NCBI RefSeq assembly: GCF_000829695.1
Contig: NZ_BBNN01000021.1
Coordinates: 1 to 64,000, forward strand
Reading direction: 5' to 3'
Length of the DNA: 64,000 bases
From: Streptomyces sp. NBRC 110035
Lineage (GTDB): Bacteria; Actinomycetota; Actinomycetes; Streptomycetales; Streptomycetaceae
Shown here piece after piece: positions 29,300 to 37,909 of this stretch. Each line of letters starts with the position of its first letter. The first letter of the stretch is position 1. The notes below the pieces were generated by a model that did no database searches, was not told where the DNA came from, and saw nothing but the letters and a program-made list of their open reading frames with translations. A program made the translations under genes and the position numbers.

Positions 29300-30463
29300 T
29301 CACTTCTGCCGCTTGTAGAACGGCAGCGCCACGACCTCGTACGGCTCGTGGCTGCCGCGGACGTCCACGCCGACACCCTCCGTGCCCGGCGCCGCGTGCG
29401 CCACGTCGACGTACGCCATCGCGATCGGCCGGCCCAGCGTCGGGGAGGGCGCGCCGGAGGTGACCTCGCCGATCACCTCGCCGCCGGCGACCACCGCGTA
29501 CCCGGCGCGCGGCACCCGGCGGCCCTCGGCGACCAGGCCGACCAGGGCGCGGGGCGGGGTCCGCTCGGCGCGGGCGGCGGCCTCGGCCAGGGCGGCGCGG
29601 CCCACGAAGTCGCCCTCCTTCTCGAACTTCACCACCCGCCCGAACCCGGCGTCGAACGGCGTCAGGGAGGTGCTCAGCTCGTTGCCGTACAGCGGCATGC
29701 CCGCCTCCAGGCGCAGCGTGTCCCGGCAGGACAGCCCGCACGGGACCAGTCCGGCGCCCTCGCCCGCCCCGGTCAGCGCCTGCCACAGCCCGACCGCGTG
29801 CTCCGGCTTCACGAACAGCTCGAAGCCGTCCTCGCCGGTGTAGCCGGTACGGGCGATCAGCGCGGGGACGCCCGCGACCGTGCCGGGCAGCCCGGCGTAG
29901 TACTTCAGGTTGTCGAGGTCGGCGTCGGTCAGGGACCGCAGGATGCCGGGGGACTCGGGGCCCTGCACCGCGAGCAGCGCGTACGCGTCGCGGTCGTCAC
30001 GGACCTCGGCGTCGAAGCCGGCCGACCGCTCCACCAGCGCGTCCAGCACCACCTGGGCGTTGGAGGCGTTCGCGACCACCATGTAGTGAGGGGATCCGGC
30101 GTGAGGGGTCCCGGCGTGAGGGGATCCGGCCCCGGTGTCCTCGAGCCGGTAGACGATCAGGTCGTCCAGGATGCCGCCGTCCTCGCGGCAGATCATGGTG
30201 TAGCGGGCGCGGCCGGGCTTGACGGTCCCGATGTTGCCGACCAGCGCGTGGTCCAGGAGCTGCGTCGCCTGCGGGCCGGTGACGGTGATCTCGCCCATGT
30301 GGGAGAGGTCGAAGAGGCCGGCCCTCGTGCGCACGGCGTTGTGCTCGTCGCGTTCGGAGCCGTAGCGCAGGGGCATGTCCCAGCCGGCGAAATCGGTCAT
30401 CGTGGCGCCGAGCGAACGGTGCAGGGCGTCCAGTGCGGTCCGGCGGGGTTCGGTACTGCTCAT
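29300..30463 (-). CDS. gcvT: glycine cleavage system aminomethyltransferase (T protein)
   Basis: A 387-residue THF-dependent aminomethyltransferase that releases ammonia and forms methylene-THF from H-protein-bound methylamine. The ATG at 30463 is preceded by GGGAGA at good spacing; the in-frame upstream ATG at 30508 would begin inside the riboswitch-leader boundary. Motifs: GWDMPLRYG, GLFDLSHMGEI, RTGYTGEDGFEL, and the C-terminal GEVTSGAPSPTLG. An unusual short repeat, GSPHAGTPHAGSPHY near residues 128-142, matches three near-copies of a 15-base unit at about 30087-30130; it is an insertion in a surface loop relative to E. coli GcvT. It is the first gene after the glycine riboswitch. Confidence 0.95.
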   Translation of the reverse strand: MSSTEPRRTALDALHRSLGATMTDFAGWDMPLRYGSERDEHNAVRTRAGLFDLSHMGEITVTGPQATQLLDHALVGNIGTVKPGRARYTMICREDGGILDDLIVYRLEDTGAGSPHAGTPHAGSPHYMVVANASNAQVVLDALVERSAGFDAEVRDDRDAYALLAVQGPESPGILRSLTDADLDNLKYYAGLPGTVAGVPALIARTGYTGEDGFELFVKPEHAVGLWQALTGAGEGAGLVPCGLSCRDTLRLEAGMPLYGNELSTSLTPFDAGFGRVVKFEKEGDFVGRAALAEAAARAERTPPRALVGLVAEGRRVPRAGYAVVAGGEVIGEVTSGAPSPTLGRPIAMAYVDVAHAAPGTEGVGVDVRGSHEPYEVVALPFYKRQK

Positions 30464-30510
30464 CGGTCGGTCTCCCAGGGCAGGACGGGCGAGGTCGTTC
30501 CTCCCCATCT

Positions 30511-30717
30511 GTCATCGGAACCTGAGAGGTTCGCCATGACCGTCCGCGCAGGGGACGACCACGGTTTGCACCTTGGGTGGGGCCGCCGGAAACACGCGCG
30601 GCGGCCCGCTTTTCAGATGTGCCTCGCCCACGCGGTAACGGTGCCTGAGAGATTCAAGGGAGGGACTTGCTCCTTCGGCGCCCCGGCGGCAACGGTGCCG
30701 GAGACTCTCCCGCGCGG
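30511..30717 (-). ncRNA. tandem glycine riboswitch
   Basis: Read on the - strand, the leader of gcvT shows two consecutive glycine aptamers. The first starts near 30717 with GGGAGAGTCTCCGG and closes near 30630 with AATCTCTCAGGCACC. The second starts near 30626 with GGCGAGGCACATCTG and ends near 30511 with AACCTCTCAGGTTCCGATG. The CTCTCAGG signature of each aptamer and the conserved GGAGAGT opening are diagnostic. Glycine binding normally turns on the downstream gcv operon. About 48 bases separate the riboswitch from the gcvT start, containing the ribosome binding site. Boundaries are approximate. Confidence 0.9.
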
Positions 30718-30958
30718 ATTCGAACGGCCGGTATGCAGTTGGCGCGCACATCATTGCACGCATCGCCGGGCCGCGGCAGGGGGACCCTTCTGAGAGGAAG
30801 CGCAGGGTGCCCGGGTGTTCACGGACGGCTGTGACAGGCCTGTACCGGGAAAGGGAAGGAATCCGGAAGCCCTCGGCGTTACCGTCTCTTTACACTCGGC
30901 GGGGAGACGGTCCGGTACCTGGTCACAGGACGGGGCCGCCCCCAGGGGAGGACTTACG

Positions 30959-31627
30959 GTGAACAAGGCCACGGCGTACGCCGCCACCACGGGCGTCACG
31001 CTGCCCGAGCAGCAGGCCCCCTCGGTCCGGGACGCCTGCGCCACCCTGCCCGCGCCGGTCGTCCGCGACCTGCGCGGGCAGGGTGGCCGCAGCCCGCACG
31101 CCCTGTTCTTCGGCCCCCGCGACCTCGTCGTGGTCACCGGACTGCCCGGCAGCGGCAAGTCCACCCTCATGCGGCGCGCGGCGCGCGGCACCCGCATCGA
31201 CTCGCAGGACACCCGGGACCGCTGGGACCGCGGCATGCCGCGCCTCCTGCCGTACGCGGTGTACCGGCCCCTGGTCCGCCTCGCCCACTACGCCGGGCTG
31301 CGGCGCGCCCTGCGCACCGGCGGGGGTGTCGTCGTCCACGACTGCGGCACGCAGGCCTGGGTGCGCCGCTGGCTGGCCCGCGAGGCCCGCCGCCGGGGCG
31401 CGGTCCTGCATCTGCTGCTGCTCGACGTCACTCCGAAGCAGGCCCTGGACGGCCAGCGCGAGCGCGGCCGCGGGGTCTCCCGGTACGCCTTCCGGCGCCA
31501 CCGCACCGCCGTCGGCCGGCTGCTGACGTCCGTGGCGCGCGGCGACCTGCCCGCGGGCTGCGGCTCGGCGGTCCTGGCCGACCGCGACGCGGCGGACGCG
31601 CTGCACCGCATCGAGTTCACGGACTGA
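30959..31627 (+). CDS. P-loop ATP-binding protein (nucleotide kinase-like)
   Basis: A 222-residue protein starting at GTG 30959 with AGGGGAGGA just upstream. A Walker A motif, GLPGSGKST (K67), follows a hydrophobic strand, and a later strand (VLHLLLLDVTP) is followed by a helical lid rich in arginine (QRERGRGVSRYAFRRHR). This is the layout of zeta-toxin/APS-kinase-like small P-loop kinases. The substrate cannot be read from the sequence. It is divergent from the riboswitch-controlled gcvT and lies upstream of the two sseB-like genes. Known to me only as a conserved Streptomyces ATP-binding protein. Confidence 0.75.
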   Translation: MNKATAYAATTGVTLPEQQAPSVRDACATLPAPVVRDLRGQGGRSPHALFFGPRDLVVVTGLPGSGKSTLMRRAARGTRIDSQDTRDRWDRGMPRLLPYAVYRPLVRLAHYAGLRRALRTGGGVVVHDCGTQAWVRRWLAREARRRGAVLHLLLLDVTPKQALDGQRERGRGVSRYAFRRHRTAVGRLLTSVARGDLPAGCGSAVLADRDAADALHRIEFTD

Positions 31628-31739
31628 TCACGGGCCGGTGGCGTGCCGGGCCGGTGGCCGGTGGCCGGGCCGTACGCCGGGGCGCGGCAGCGGTTAGCCT
31701 TTCCAGCCACAGCAGTGGTTTCAGGCAGGCGGTAGGCAG

Positions 31740-32546
31740 ATGGACTTCCCGGCGGGCTTCTCCGCGGACTTCCCGGCACGGACTCACCCCCACCCGCACG
31801 GCGGATGGCCCGGCAACGAGCTGGAGGAGGCGCTCTCCGCGTCCCTCGGCGTCCCCTCGGCCGACGGCCGGATCATCGAGGTGCTGGGCCGCAGTTACCT
31901 GTGGATACCGCTGCCCAACGGCGGCGGACCGGACAGCGGCCCGCTGGACCTGCCCACGACGGAGATCGACGGCCAGGCGTACGTACCGGTCTTCAGTTCC
32001 GAGGAACAGTTCCGTCAGGTCGTCGGCACCCACATGTCGTTCACCGTCGCGCCCGCGGTGGAGTTCGCGCGCGGTCTGCCGCCGCAGGCCGGGATCGCCG
32101 TGAACCCCGGGGGAGTGGTCGGCGTCCCGCTGCCGCCCCCCGCCGTCGCCGCCCTGTGCCGCGCCGGACGCGGCCCGCTGGACGGACCCGCGAGCGGCGG
32201 CCGGGTCAAGCTGTTCGAACCCGACTGGCAGGACGACCCGGTGGACTTCCTCGCCGCCGCCGCCGCGGAGTTCGAGGCCCTCGGCCTCGTCACCACCGCC
32301 CGCCGCTGCCTCGCCGAGATCGAGACGGCCGACCCGGTCCTGTTCGTCGGCGTCGAGCTGGCCCCCGCCGAACTGTCCCGGACGGAGGGCGACCTGCGGG
32401 CTGCGCCGATGGACGCGCTGGGCCGCGCGCTGGGCCGCGCGCCGGTGAGGTGGCCCGTCAACCTGGTCCTCCTGGACGTGGCCCAGGACCCGGTCGGCCA
32501 GTGGATGCGCGACCGCGTCCGCCCCTTCTACCAGTGGCAGCGCTGA
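31740..32546 (+). CDS. SseB family protein (enhanced serine sensitivity type)
   Basis: A 268-residue soluble protein. The ATG at 31740 is preceded by a GGTAGG-like site. It has the SseB N-terminal fold signals: a strand ending in YLWIPLP, the GQAYVPVFSSEEQF block, a FARGLPPQAGIAVNPGG motif, and a C-terminal SseB-type half with VLFVGVEL, VNLVLLD and a terminal MRDRVRPFYQW. In E. coli sseB overexpression increases serine sensitivity; the biochemical role of the family is unclear. A second SseB-like gene follows 128 bases downstream, and a serine/glycine catabolic operon lies on the other side of the P-loop gene. The thematic link to serine is suggestive only. Confidence 0.8.
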   Translation: MDFPAGFSADFPARTHPHPHGGWPGNELEEALSASLGVPSADGRIIEVLGRSYLWIPLPNGGGPDSGPLDLPTTEIDGQAYVPVFSSEEQFRQVVGTHMSFTVAPAVEFARGLPPQAGIAVNPGGVVGVPLPPPAVAALCRAGRGPLDGPASGGRVKLFEPDWQDDPVDFLAAAAAEFEALGLVTTARRCLAEIETADPVLFVGVELAPAELSRTEGDLRAAPMDALGRALGRAPVRWPVNLVLLDVAQDPVGQWMRDRVRPFYQWQR

Positions 32547-32674
32547 GGGGCGCCGCAGCGTTGCCGGAGAGCTGTCGCGCACCGGCGGAGCTCCCCGGCG
32601 CCGTCAGGCGCTTAAGCTAGGTTCATTGGCTCGGGCGAGGGTGTTGTACGGGCGGTACGGAGGGGCGATACAAA

Positions 32675-33457
32675 GTGAGCGCTGGCACCGCGGCGGCCGG
32701 GCAGGTCGAGCACATGCTGCGCCAGGTGACACCCGGGCGTTACGACGCCTACGAGGCGTTGCTGCGCGCGCTCGCGACTCCCTCCTCCGGTCACGTCTGG
32801 ATGCTGCTGTGGCACGGCCAGGCCGGCTCCCCGGACGCCCAGTACGGGAGCATGGAGGTCGACGGCTTCGGCTACGCGCCCTGCGTGACCTCCGCCCAGG
32901 AGCTGTCCGCCAGCGGCTGGAACCGGTCCTACGAGGTCGTCGACGGCCTCGAGGCGGCCCGCGCCCTCTACCCCGACCGCTACGGACTCTGGCTCAATCC
33001 GCACGCCCCCGGCGGCGGCCTCGGCATCCCCTGGCTCGATCTGCGCCGGCTCGCCACCGGGCTGGACCGTCAGCCCGCCGGACCCCTGCGGCTGTCCGAA
33101 CCCGCCATCGAGATCCCGCAGTTCTACGCCCTGCTCGCGCAGAACGCGCACCGCACCCCCGCCGTCCGCTCGCTGCGCCGCGCCTGGGTGCAGCCGTCGC
33201 TCGGCGCTCCGTACCTCGCCGTCGGCCTGGACGTGTACGACACGTCGCCGCCGGCCGTGGACGCGGTGCGCGCGATGATGCGGCAGTCCCTCGACGCGGT
33301 CCCGGACGGGCTCCCGGTGTCGACCGTCGCGATGTCCGACGCGCACGACCCGGTCGCGATGTGGCTGCGTGCCAACGCCCGCCCGTTCTACGACCGCGAG
33401 GCGCACGGCGCCGCCGCGCCTCCCGCCGCGGGGTCCGGCTACCCGCCCGCGCGTTAG
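32675..33457 (+). CDS. SseB family protein, second copy (SseB C-terminal domain)
   Basis: A 260-residue protein starting at GTG 32675. It shares architecture with the preceding gene: strands VWMLLWHG, a FGYAPCVTSAQEL block, YGLWLNPHAPGGGLGIPWLD, and the terminal MWLRANARPFYD motif, which mirrors the MRDRVRPFYQW ending of its neighbour. The pair probably arose by old duplication. Its TAG stop (33455-33457) overlaps the left inverted repeat of a MITE-like element by one base, so the present C-terminus may have been set by that insertion. The function is unknown beyond family membership. Confidence 0.75.
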   Translation: MSAGTAAAGQVEHMLRQVTPGRYDAYEALLRALATPSSGHVWMLLWHGQAGSPDAQYGSMEVDGFGYAPCVTSAQELSASGWNRSYEVVDGLEAARALYPDRYGLWLNPHAPGGGLGIPWLDLRRLATGLDRQPAGPLRLSEPAIEIPQFYALLAQNAHRTPAVRSLRRAWVQPSLGAPYLAVGLDVYDTSPPAVDAVRAMMRQSLDAVPDGLPVSTVAMSDAHDPVAMWLRANARPFYDREAHGAAAPPAAGSGYPPAR

Positions 33458-33725
33458 GGCCTGTCCGGCGGACCGCGCCTCGGAGGCCGGGGGCCGGGCA
33501 CGCCCTACCCGAGCTCTTCGAGAAGGGGGCGCCCCAACGGCGCTGTCGTCGGTTGCCGACTTCCCCAAGCTCTCGGCTTCGCTCGATCGGGGAACCCTCA
33601 TGGGCAGGGAGGGCCCTCATCGCGTCGGCGCCCTCCTCCGCCTTGCGGCTGAACGCACCGGCCCCCGCTCGGCCTGGTCGGAGAGATACCGCCAGTCACC
33701 TCCGGCCTGATCCGCCGGACAGGCC
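33457..33725. mobile_element. putative MITE-like element with 16-bp terminal inverted repeats
   Basis: The termini are perfect inverted repeats GGGCCTGTCCGGCGGA (33457-33472) and its complement (33710-33725), enclosing about 237 bases without a coding frame I trust. The interior has the CCCCAAGCTCTCGGCTTCG segment that I recall recurring in Streptomyces intergenic regions. It encodes no transposase, so it would need to be mobilised in trans. A clear target duplication is not visible. The call rests on the repeats, the non-coding interior and recalled similarity. Confidence 0.55.
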
Positions 33726-34161
33726 CCAGCGCTGACCGGGGCGTATGCGTGAGAGGCAGGTCCGGAAGGACCCGGCCGCACCCCCGGGATGACTCAGCGT
33801 GACGGTGTCCGCGGTATGGACACACCTGCCGGCGGGGAGCGCCCGCTTCGCCCCCGGCCGCTGATTTCACGTCAGATTTTCGGCCATGTGCACTCAGCTA
33901 TGACCAGTCAACCGCCTGTCACCTGCGATTTCATCCGTTCTTCACGCCGTCCGGCGCTTTTCCCGGGACTCTTGACGGAGTGTCAGATGTGTCTGAACGG
34001 TTAATTCACGACAGGGGGACGCCCGAAGCATCCCTTATGTCAACTGTTCAGATCTCAGCTAGGTATCACCGCTATCCGGACTGTTCTCGACTCGCTGTGA
34101 ACGTCTGTAGTGTTCGGCCGGTCAAGATGCATCCACATAGCGGACCCGGAGTGGCCCCAAT
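33726..34161 (+). promoter_or_regulatory. 436-bp AT-richer leader/promoter region of the oligopeptide transporter
   Basis: No gene is seen. Base composition shifts toward A/T compared with flanks. It holds a TTGACG hexamer (about 33972) and, next to it, a short palindrome TCAGA-TGTG-TCTGA (33983-33996) that could be an operator. A GGAG lies about ten bases before the ATG at 34162. The exact promoter is not determinable by eye. Confidence 0.4.
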
Positions 34162-35832
34162 ATGCGCATACCCAAGTCCCGAGCCGCTCGGGCGATCACG
34201 GCCGCGGTGGCGGTCGGTCTGATCGCCACGGGCTGCTCCAGCGAACGGGACAGTGACAACGAGAGCGGCGGCGAGAAGGACACCTTCGTCTTCGCCGGTG
34301 CCGGTGACCCGGGCTCCCTCGATCCTGCCCTGGCCAGCGACGGTGAAACCTTCCGCGTGACGCGGCAGGCCTTCGAGGCGCTTCTGGAGCACGAGTCGGG
34401 CGGCAGCGAGCTCGTCGGCGGCCTCGCCGAGAAGTGGTCGAGCAACGACGAGGGCACCGTCTGGACCTTCAACCTCCGCAAGGGCGTCGAGTTCCACGAC
34501 GGCGAGGCGTTCAACGCCGAGGCCGTCTGCGCCAACTACGACCACTGGTTCAACTGGACGGGCACCTACCAGTCCAGCGCGGTCTCGTACTACTGGCAGT
34601 CCATCATGGGCGGCTTCGCGAAGAACGAGGACAAGGAAACGCCCGAGGCGAACTACAAGTCCTGCACCGCGAAGGACGACAACACCGCCGTCATCGAGGT
34701 CAAGGAGCCCTCCGCCAACCTCCCCGGCGGCTTCTCCCTCCAGGCTCTGGCGATCCACTCGCCGAAGGCCCTCGAGGAGTACAAGAAGCAGGACGCCTCC
34801 GCCAAGGGCGACGCCATCACGTACCCCAAGTACAGCCAGGAGGCCGGCACGGTCGCCGGTACCGGCCCGTACAAGATCACGAAGTGGAACAAGGGCAACA
34901 AGGAAGTCTCCCTTGAGCGCTTCGACGGCTACTGGGGCGACAAGGCGAAGGTCAAGAACCTGGTCTTCCGCACCATCGACACCGAAGAGGGCCGCCGCCA
35001 GGCGCTCCAGGCCGGTGACGTCGACGGCTACGACCTCGTCGCGCCGGCGGACGTCAAGACCCTCGAGGACCAGGGCTACGTCGTCCCGACCCGTGGCGTC
35101 TTCAACCTCTTCTACGTGGGCATGAGCCAGGAGGCCAACCCCGCGCTCAAGAAGAAGGAGGTCCGCCAGGCCATCGCGCAGTCGATCGACCGGGAGAACC
35201 TGGTCAAGACCCAGCTGCCCGAGGGCGGCAAGGTCGCCGACCAGTTCATGCCCGACACGGTCGAGGGCTACTCCAAGGACGTCAAGCAGTACCCGTACGA
35301 CACCGCCGAGGCGAAGAACCTCCTCAAGGAGGCCGGCGAGGAGAAGCTGAAGGTCGACTTCTGCTACCCGACCGAGGTCACCCGCCCGTACATGCCTGCC
35401 CCGCAGGACCTGTTCGAGCTGATGAAGGCCGACCTGGAGAAGTCCGGCATCACCGTCACGCCGAAGGCGATGAAGTGGGCCCCGGACTACCTGGACGCCA
35501 CCGAGTCGGGCTCCTGCGACCTGCACATGCTCGGCTGGACCGGTGACTTCAACGACGGCTTCAACTTCATCGGCACCTGGTTCTCCGGGTACGACAAGCA
35601 GTGGGGCTTCAAGAACAAGAAGGTCTTCGACGCCGTGAACGAGGGCTCGACCCTCGGCAACCACGACGAGCGCGTGGCCGCGTACGAGAAGGCCAACGAG
35701 GCCATCATGGACTACCTGCCCGGTCTCCCGGTCTCGTCCTCCCCGCCGGCCATCGCCTTCGCCAAGAACGTGAACCCGCCGAACGTCTCCCCGCTGACGC
35801 AGGAAGTCTTCGCCGAGGCCTCGTTCAAGTAG
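34162..35832 (+). CDS. oligopeptide/dipeptide ABC transporter substrate-binding lipoprotein
   Basis: A 556-residue family-5 extracellular solute-binding protein (OppA/DppA type). The N-terminus is a lipoprotein signal: basic RIPKSRAAR, a hydrophobic core, and lipobox IATGC with Cys25 as the lipidated residue, followed by a Ser/Asp/Glu linker. Mature motifs typical of the family are GSLDPALA near the start, the WTFNLRKGVEFHDGE block, and a QAIAQSIDR helix region. It binds peptides outside the membrane and delivers them to the permeases encoded next. First gene of a five-gene operon; a strong stem-loop after it probably raises its mRNA level relative to the permeases. The codon pattern suggests high expression (inference). 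Confidence 0.9.
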   Translation: MRIPKSRAARAITAAVAVGLIATGCSSERDSDNESGGEKDTFVFAGAGDPGSLDPALASDGETFRVTRQAFEALLEHESGGSELVGGLAEKWSSNDEGTVWTFNLRKGVEFHDGEAFNAEAVCANYDHWFNWTGTYQSSAVSYYWQSIMGGFAKNEDKETPEANYKSCTAKDDNTAVIEVKEPSANLPGGFSLQALAIHSPKALEEYKKQDASAKGDAITYPKYSQEAGTVAGTGPYKITKWNKGNKEVSLERFDGYWGDKAKVKNLVFRTIDTEEGRRQALQAGDVDGYDLVAPADVKTLEDQGYVVPTRGVFNLFYVGMSQEANPALKKKEVRQAIAQSIDRENLVKTQLPEGGKVADQFMPDTVEGYSKDVKQYPYDTAEAKNLLKEAGEEKLKVDFCYPTEVTRPYMPAPQDLFELMKADLEKSGITVTPKAMKWAPDYLDATESGSCDLHMLGWTGDFNDGFNFIGTWFSGYDKQWGFKNKKVFDAVNEGSTLGNHDERVAAYEKANEAIMDYLPGLPVSSSPPAIAFAKNVNPPNVSPLTQEVFAEASFK

Positions 35833-35862
35833 ACGAGCAGTAGTCGCCCAAGCACGAGGAGT

Positions 35863-35895
35863 CCGCCCGGCCGTCGCAACTCGGCGGCCGGGCGG
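35863..35895 (+). terminator. strong stem-loop between binding-protein gene and permease genes
   Basis: Perfect 11-bp stem CCGCCCGGCCG / CGGCCGGGCGG (35863-35873 and 35885-35895) with an 11-base loop. It sits in the only sizeable gap of the transporter operon. Such hairpins behind binding-protein genes usually protect the upstream mRNA or partially terminate transcription. Confidence 0.7.
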
Positions 35896-35937
35896 GTCCG
35901 TTCATGTCACACATCACGCAAGAAAGGGGCATGCGGG

Positions 35938-36942
35938 GTGCTGCGTCTCGTCGTACGAAGACTGCTCCAGCTCATACCCACGCTGCTCGGCCTGTCGGTT
36001 CTGCTCTTCCTGTGGCTCGACCGGCTGCCCGGCGGACCCGCCTCAGCGATCCTGGGGGAAAAGGCCACCGAGGCCGAAGTGGCGCGGATCAACCGCGCGC
36101 TCGGACTGGACCAGCCCGTCTACGTCCAGTACTGGCGCTTCCTCAAGCGCATCGCCGAACTCGACCTGGGCACCAGCACCCAGACCGGACAGCCGGTGTG
36201 GGACGAGTTCGTCCTGCGCTTCCCTGCCACCGTGGAGCTGTCCCTCCTGGCGATCGTCATCGCCGTGGCCGTCGGCATCCCGCTCGGCTACTTCGCCGCC
36301 CGCAACCGCGGCGGCTGGCTCGACGTCACAGCGGTCTCCGGATCACTCGTCGGCATCTGCATCCCGGTCTTCTTCCTGGCCCTGATCCTCAAGCAGATCT
36401 TCGCCGTCGAGCTGGGCATCTTCCCCAGCTACGGACGCCTGGACACCGGCATCAACGCCACGAACGTCACCGGATTCGCCGTCCTGGACGGCGTCCTGAC
36501 CGGGGAACTCGACGCGTCCTGGGACGCGATCATGCACCTGGTGCTGCCCTCCGTCGCCCTGGCCTCCATCCCGCTCGCCGTCATCGTGCGCATGACCCGC
36601 GCCAGCGTCCTCGAGGTCCAGGACGAGGACTACGTCCGCACCGCCGAGGCCAAGGGCCTCAAGCGGAGCGTCGTCCGCGGCCGCCACGTGCTGCGCAACG
36701 CGATGCTCCCCGTGGTGACCGCGGTCGGCCTGCTCACCGGCTCCCTGCTGTCCGGGGCGGTCCTGACCGAGTCCGTGTTCTCCTTCGGCGGCATCGGTTC
36801 CTTCATCCGCACCGCGATCGACGGCCGTGACTACCCCGTGCTCGTCGGGTTCATCATGTTCATCGCGCTGGTGTACGTCCTGATCAACCTGCTGGTGGAC
36901 GTGGCGTACAGCCTCATCGACCCGAGAGTGCGGGTGCACTGA
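35938..36942 (+). CDS. peptide ABC transporter permease (DppB/OppB type)
   Basis: A 334-residue inner-membrane permease, GTG start at 35938 behind AAAGGGG. It begins with the family N-terminus RLVVRRLLQLIPTLLGLSVL and has the long periplasmic loop after the first membrane helix, then five further membrane segments. The EAA-type cytoplasmic loop (RTAEAKGLKRSVVRGRHVLRNA) contacts the ATPases. It ends one base before the GTG of the second permease, indicating translational coupling. Substrate is expected to be di- or oligopeptides by analogy with Dpp/Opp; specificity is not readable. Confidence 0.9.
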   Translation: MLRLVVRRLLQLIPTLLGLSVLLFLWLDRLPGGPASAILGEKATEAEVARINRALGLDQPVYVQYWRFLKRIAELDLGTSTQTGQPVWDEFVLRFPATVELSLLAIVIAVAVGIPLGYFAARNRGGWLDVTAVSGSLVGICIPVFFLALILKQIFAVELGIFPSYGRLDTGINATNVTGFAVLDGVLTGELDASWDAIMHLVLPSVALASIPLAVIVRMTRASVLEVQDEDYVRTAEAKGLKRSVVRGRHVLRNAMLPVVTAVGLLTGSLLSGAVLTESVFSFGGIGSFIRTAIDGRDYPVLVGFIMFIALVYVLINLLVDVAYSLIDPRVRVH

Positions 36943-36943
36943 C

Positions 36944-37903
36944 GTGAGCGTCGCCACCAAGACCGACAAGATCCAGCGCCTCGCGGAACTGACCGCGACC
37001 AAGGAGACCAGCTCCGGCGCCAGCCTGTGGCGGGAAGCCTTCCGCCGGCTCAAGCACAGCAAGATGGCGATCATCGGCGCCGTCGTCATCGCCCTGTTCG
37101 TCCTCGTCGCGGTCGTCGGGCCCTACCTCACCCCGTACTCCCCGACCGCCCAGGCCTGGAGAGGGGAGGTCTTCCCCAACCGGGGCGAGTTCGTCGGCCC
37201 CCGCGGCGACAACTGGTTCGGGCTCGACCACCTCGGCCGGGACATGTTCTCCCGCATGCTGGTCGGCGCCCGCCAGACGCTGCTCGTCGGCGTCGTCTCC
37301 ACGTTCATCGGCCTGACCGTCGGCTTCCTGATCGGCGGCGTCTCCGGAGCCGCCGCCACCCTCGGCGGCGATGCCGGGAAGCGGATCGACTCCGTCATCA
37401 TGCGCTTCATCGACATGATGCTGGCGCTGCCCTCGCTGCTGCTGGCCGTGTCCGTGGCCGCCGTCATGGGGCAGTCGCTCACCACGGTGATGATCGCCGT
37501 GGGTGTCGTCCAGATCCCGGTGTTCGCGCGGCTGCTGCGCGGCTCCATGCTGGCGCAGGGCGGCGCGGACTACGTGCTCGCGGCCAAGTCCCTGGGCGTG
37601 CGCAAGCGGCGCATCGTGGTCTCGCAGATCGTCCCCAACTCGCTCAGCCCGGTGATCGTGCAGGCCACGCTCTCCCTGGCCACCGCGATCATCGAGGCCG
37701 CCGCCCTGTCCTACCTGGGCCTGGGCAACCCCGACCCGGCCATCCCCGAGTGGGGTGTCATGCTCGCCCAGGCGCAGCGCTTCTTCGACAACGCGCCGAT
37801 GATGGCGGTCTACCCCGCCGTCGGCATCATCATCACCGCCCTCGGCTTCACCCTCCTCGGCGAGGCCATGCGGGAAGCCCTCGACCCGAAGCTGAGGGGC
37901 TGA
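36944..37903 (+). CDS. peptide ABC transporter permease (DppC/OppC type)
   Basis: A 319-residue permease with GTG start at 36944 right behind the previous stop. The cytoplasmic N-terminal extension ends in the OppC-type segment WREAFRRLKHSKMAIIGAVV leading into the first membrane helix. The typical FGLDHLGRDMFSRMLVGARQTL loop and the EAA loop (VLAAKSLGVRKRRIVVSQIVPNS) are present. It ends in the conserved GEAMREALDPKL motif. It pairs with the DppB-type permease to form the channel. Confidence 0.9.
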   Translation: MSVATKTDKIQRLAELTATKETSSGASLWREAFRRLKHSKMAIIGAVVIALFVLVAVVGPYLTPYSPTAQAWRGEVFPNRGEFVGPRGDNWFGLDHLGRDMFSRMLVGARQTLLVGVVSTFIGLTVGFLIGGVSGAAATLGGDAGKRIDSVIMRFIDMMLALPSLLLAVSVAAVMGQSLTTVMIAVGVVQIPVFARLLRGSMLAQGGADYVLAAKSLGVRKRRIVVSQIVPNSLSPVIVQATLSLATAIIEAAALSYLGLGNPDPAIPEWGVMLAQAQRFFDNAPMMAVYPAVGIIITALGFTLLGEAMREALDPKLRG

Positions 37904-37909
37904 ACCACC

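Noticed and set aside
30512-30763. Small - strand ORF upstream of gcvT
   Set aside because: It lies exactly on the tandem glycine riboswitch; structure explains the conservation better than coding.
33789-34222. Small + strand frames in the leader of the peptide-binding lipoprotein gene
   Set aside because: No motif, no consistent codon bias, and the AT-richer composition fits a regulatory region.
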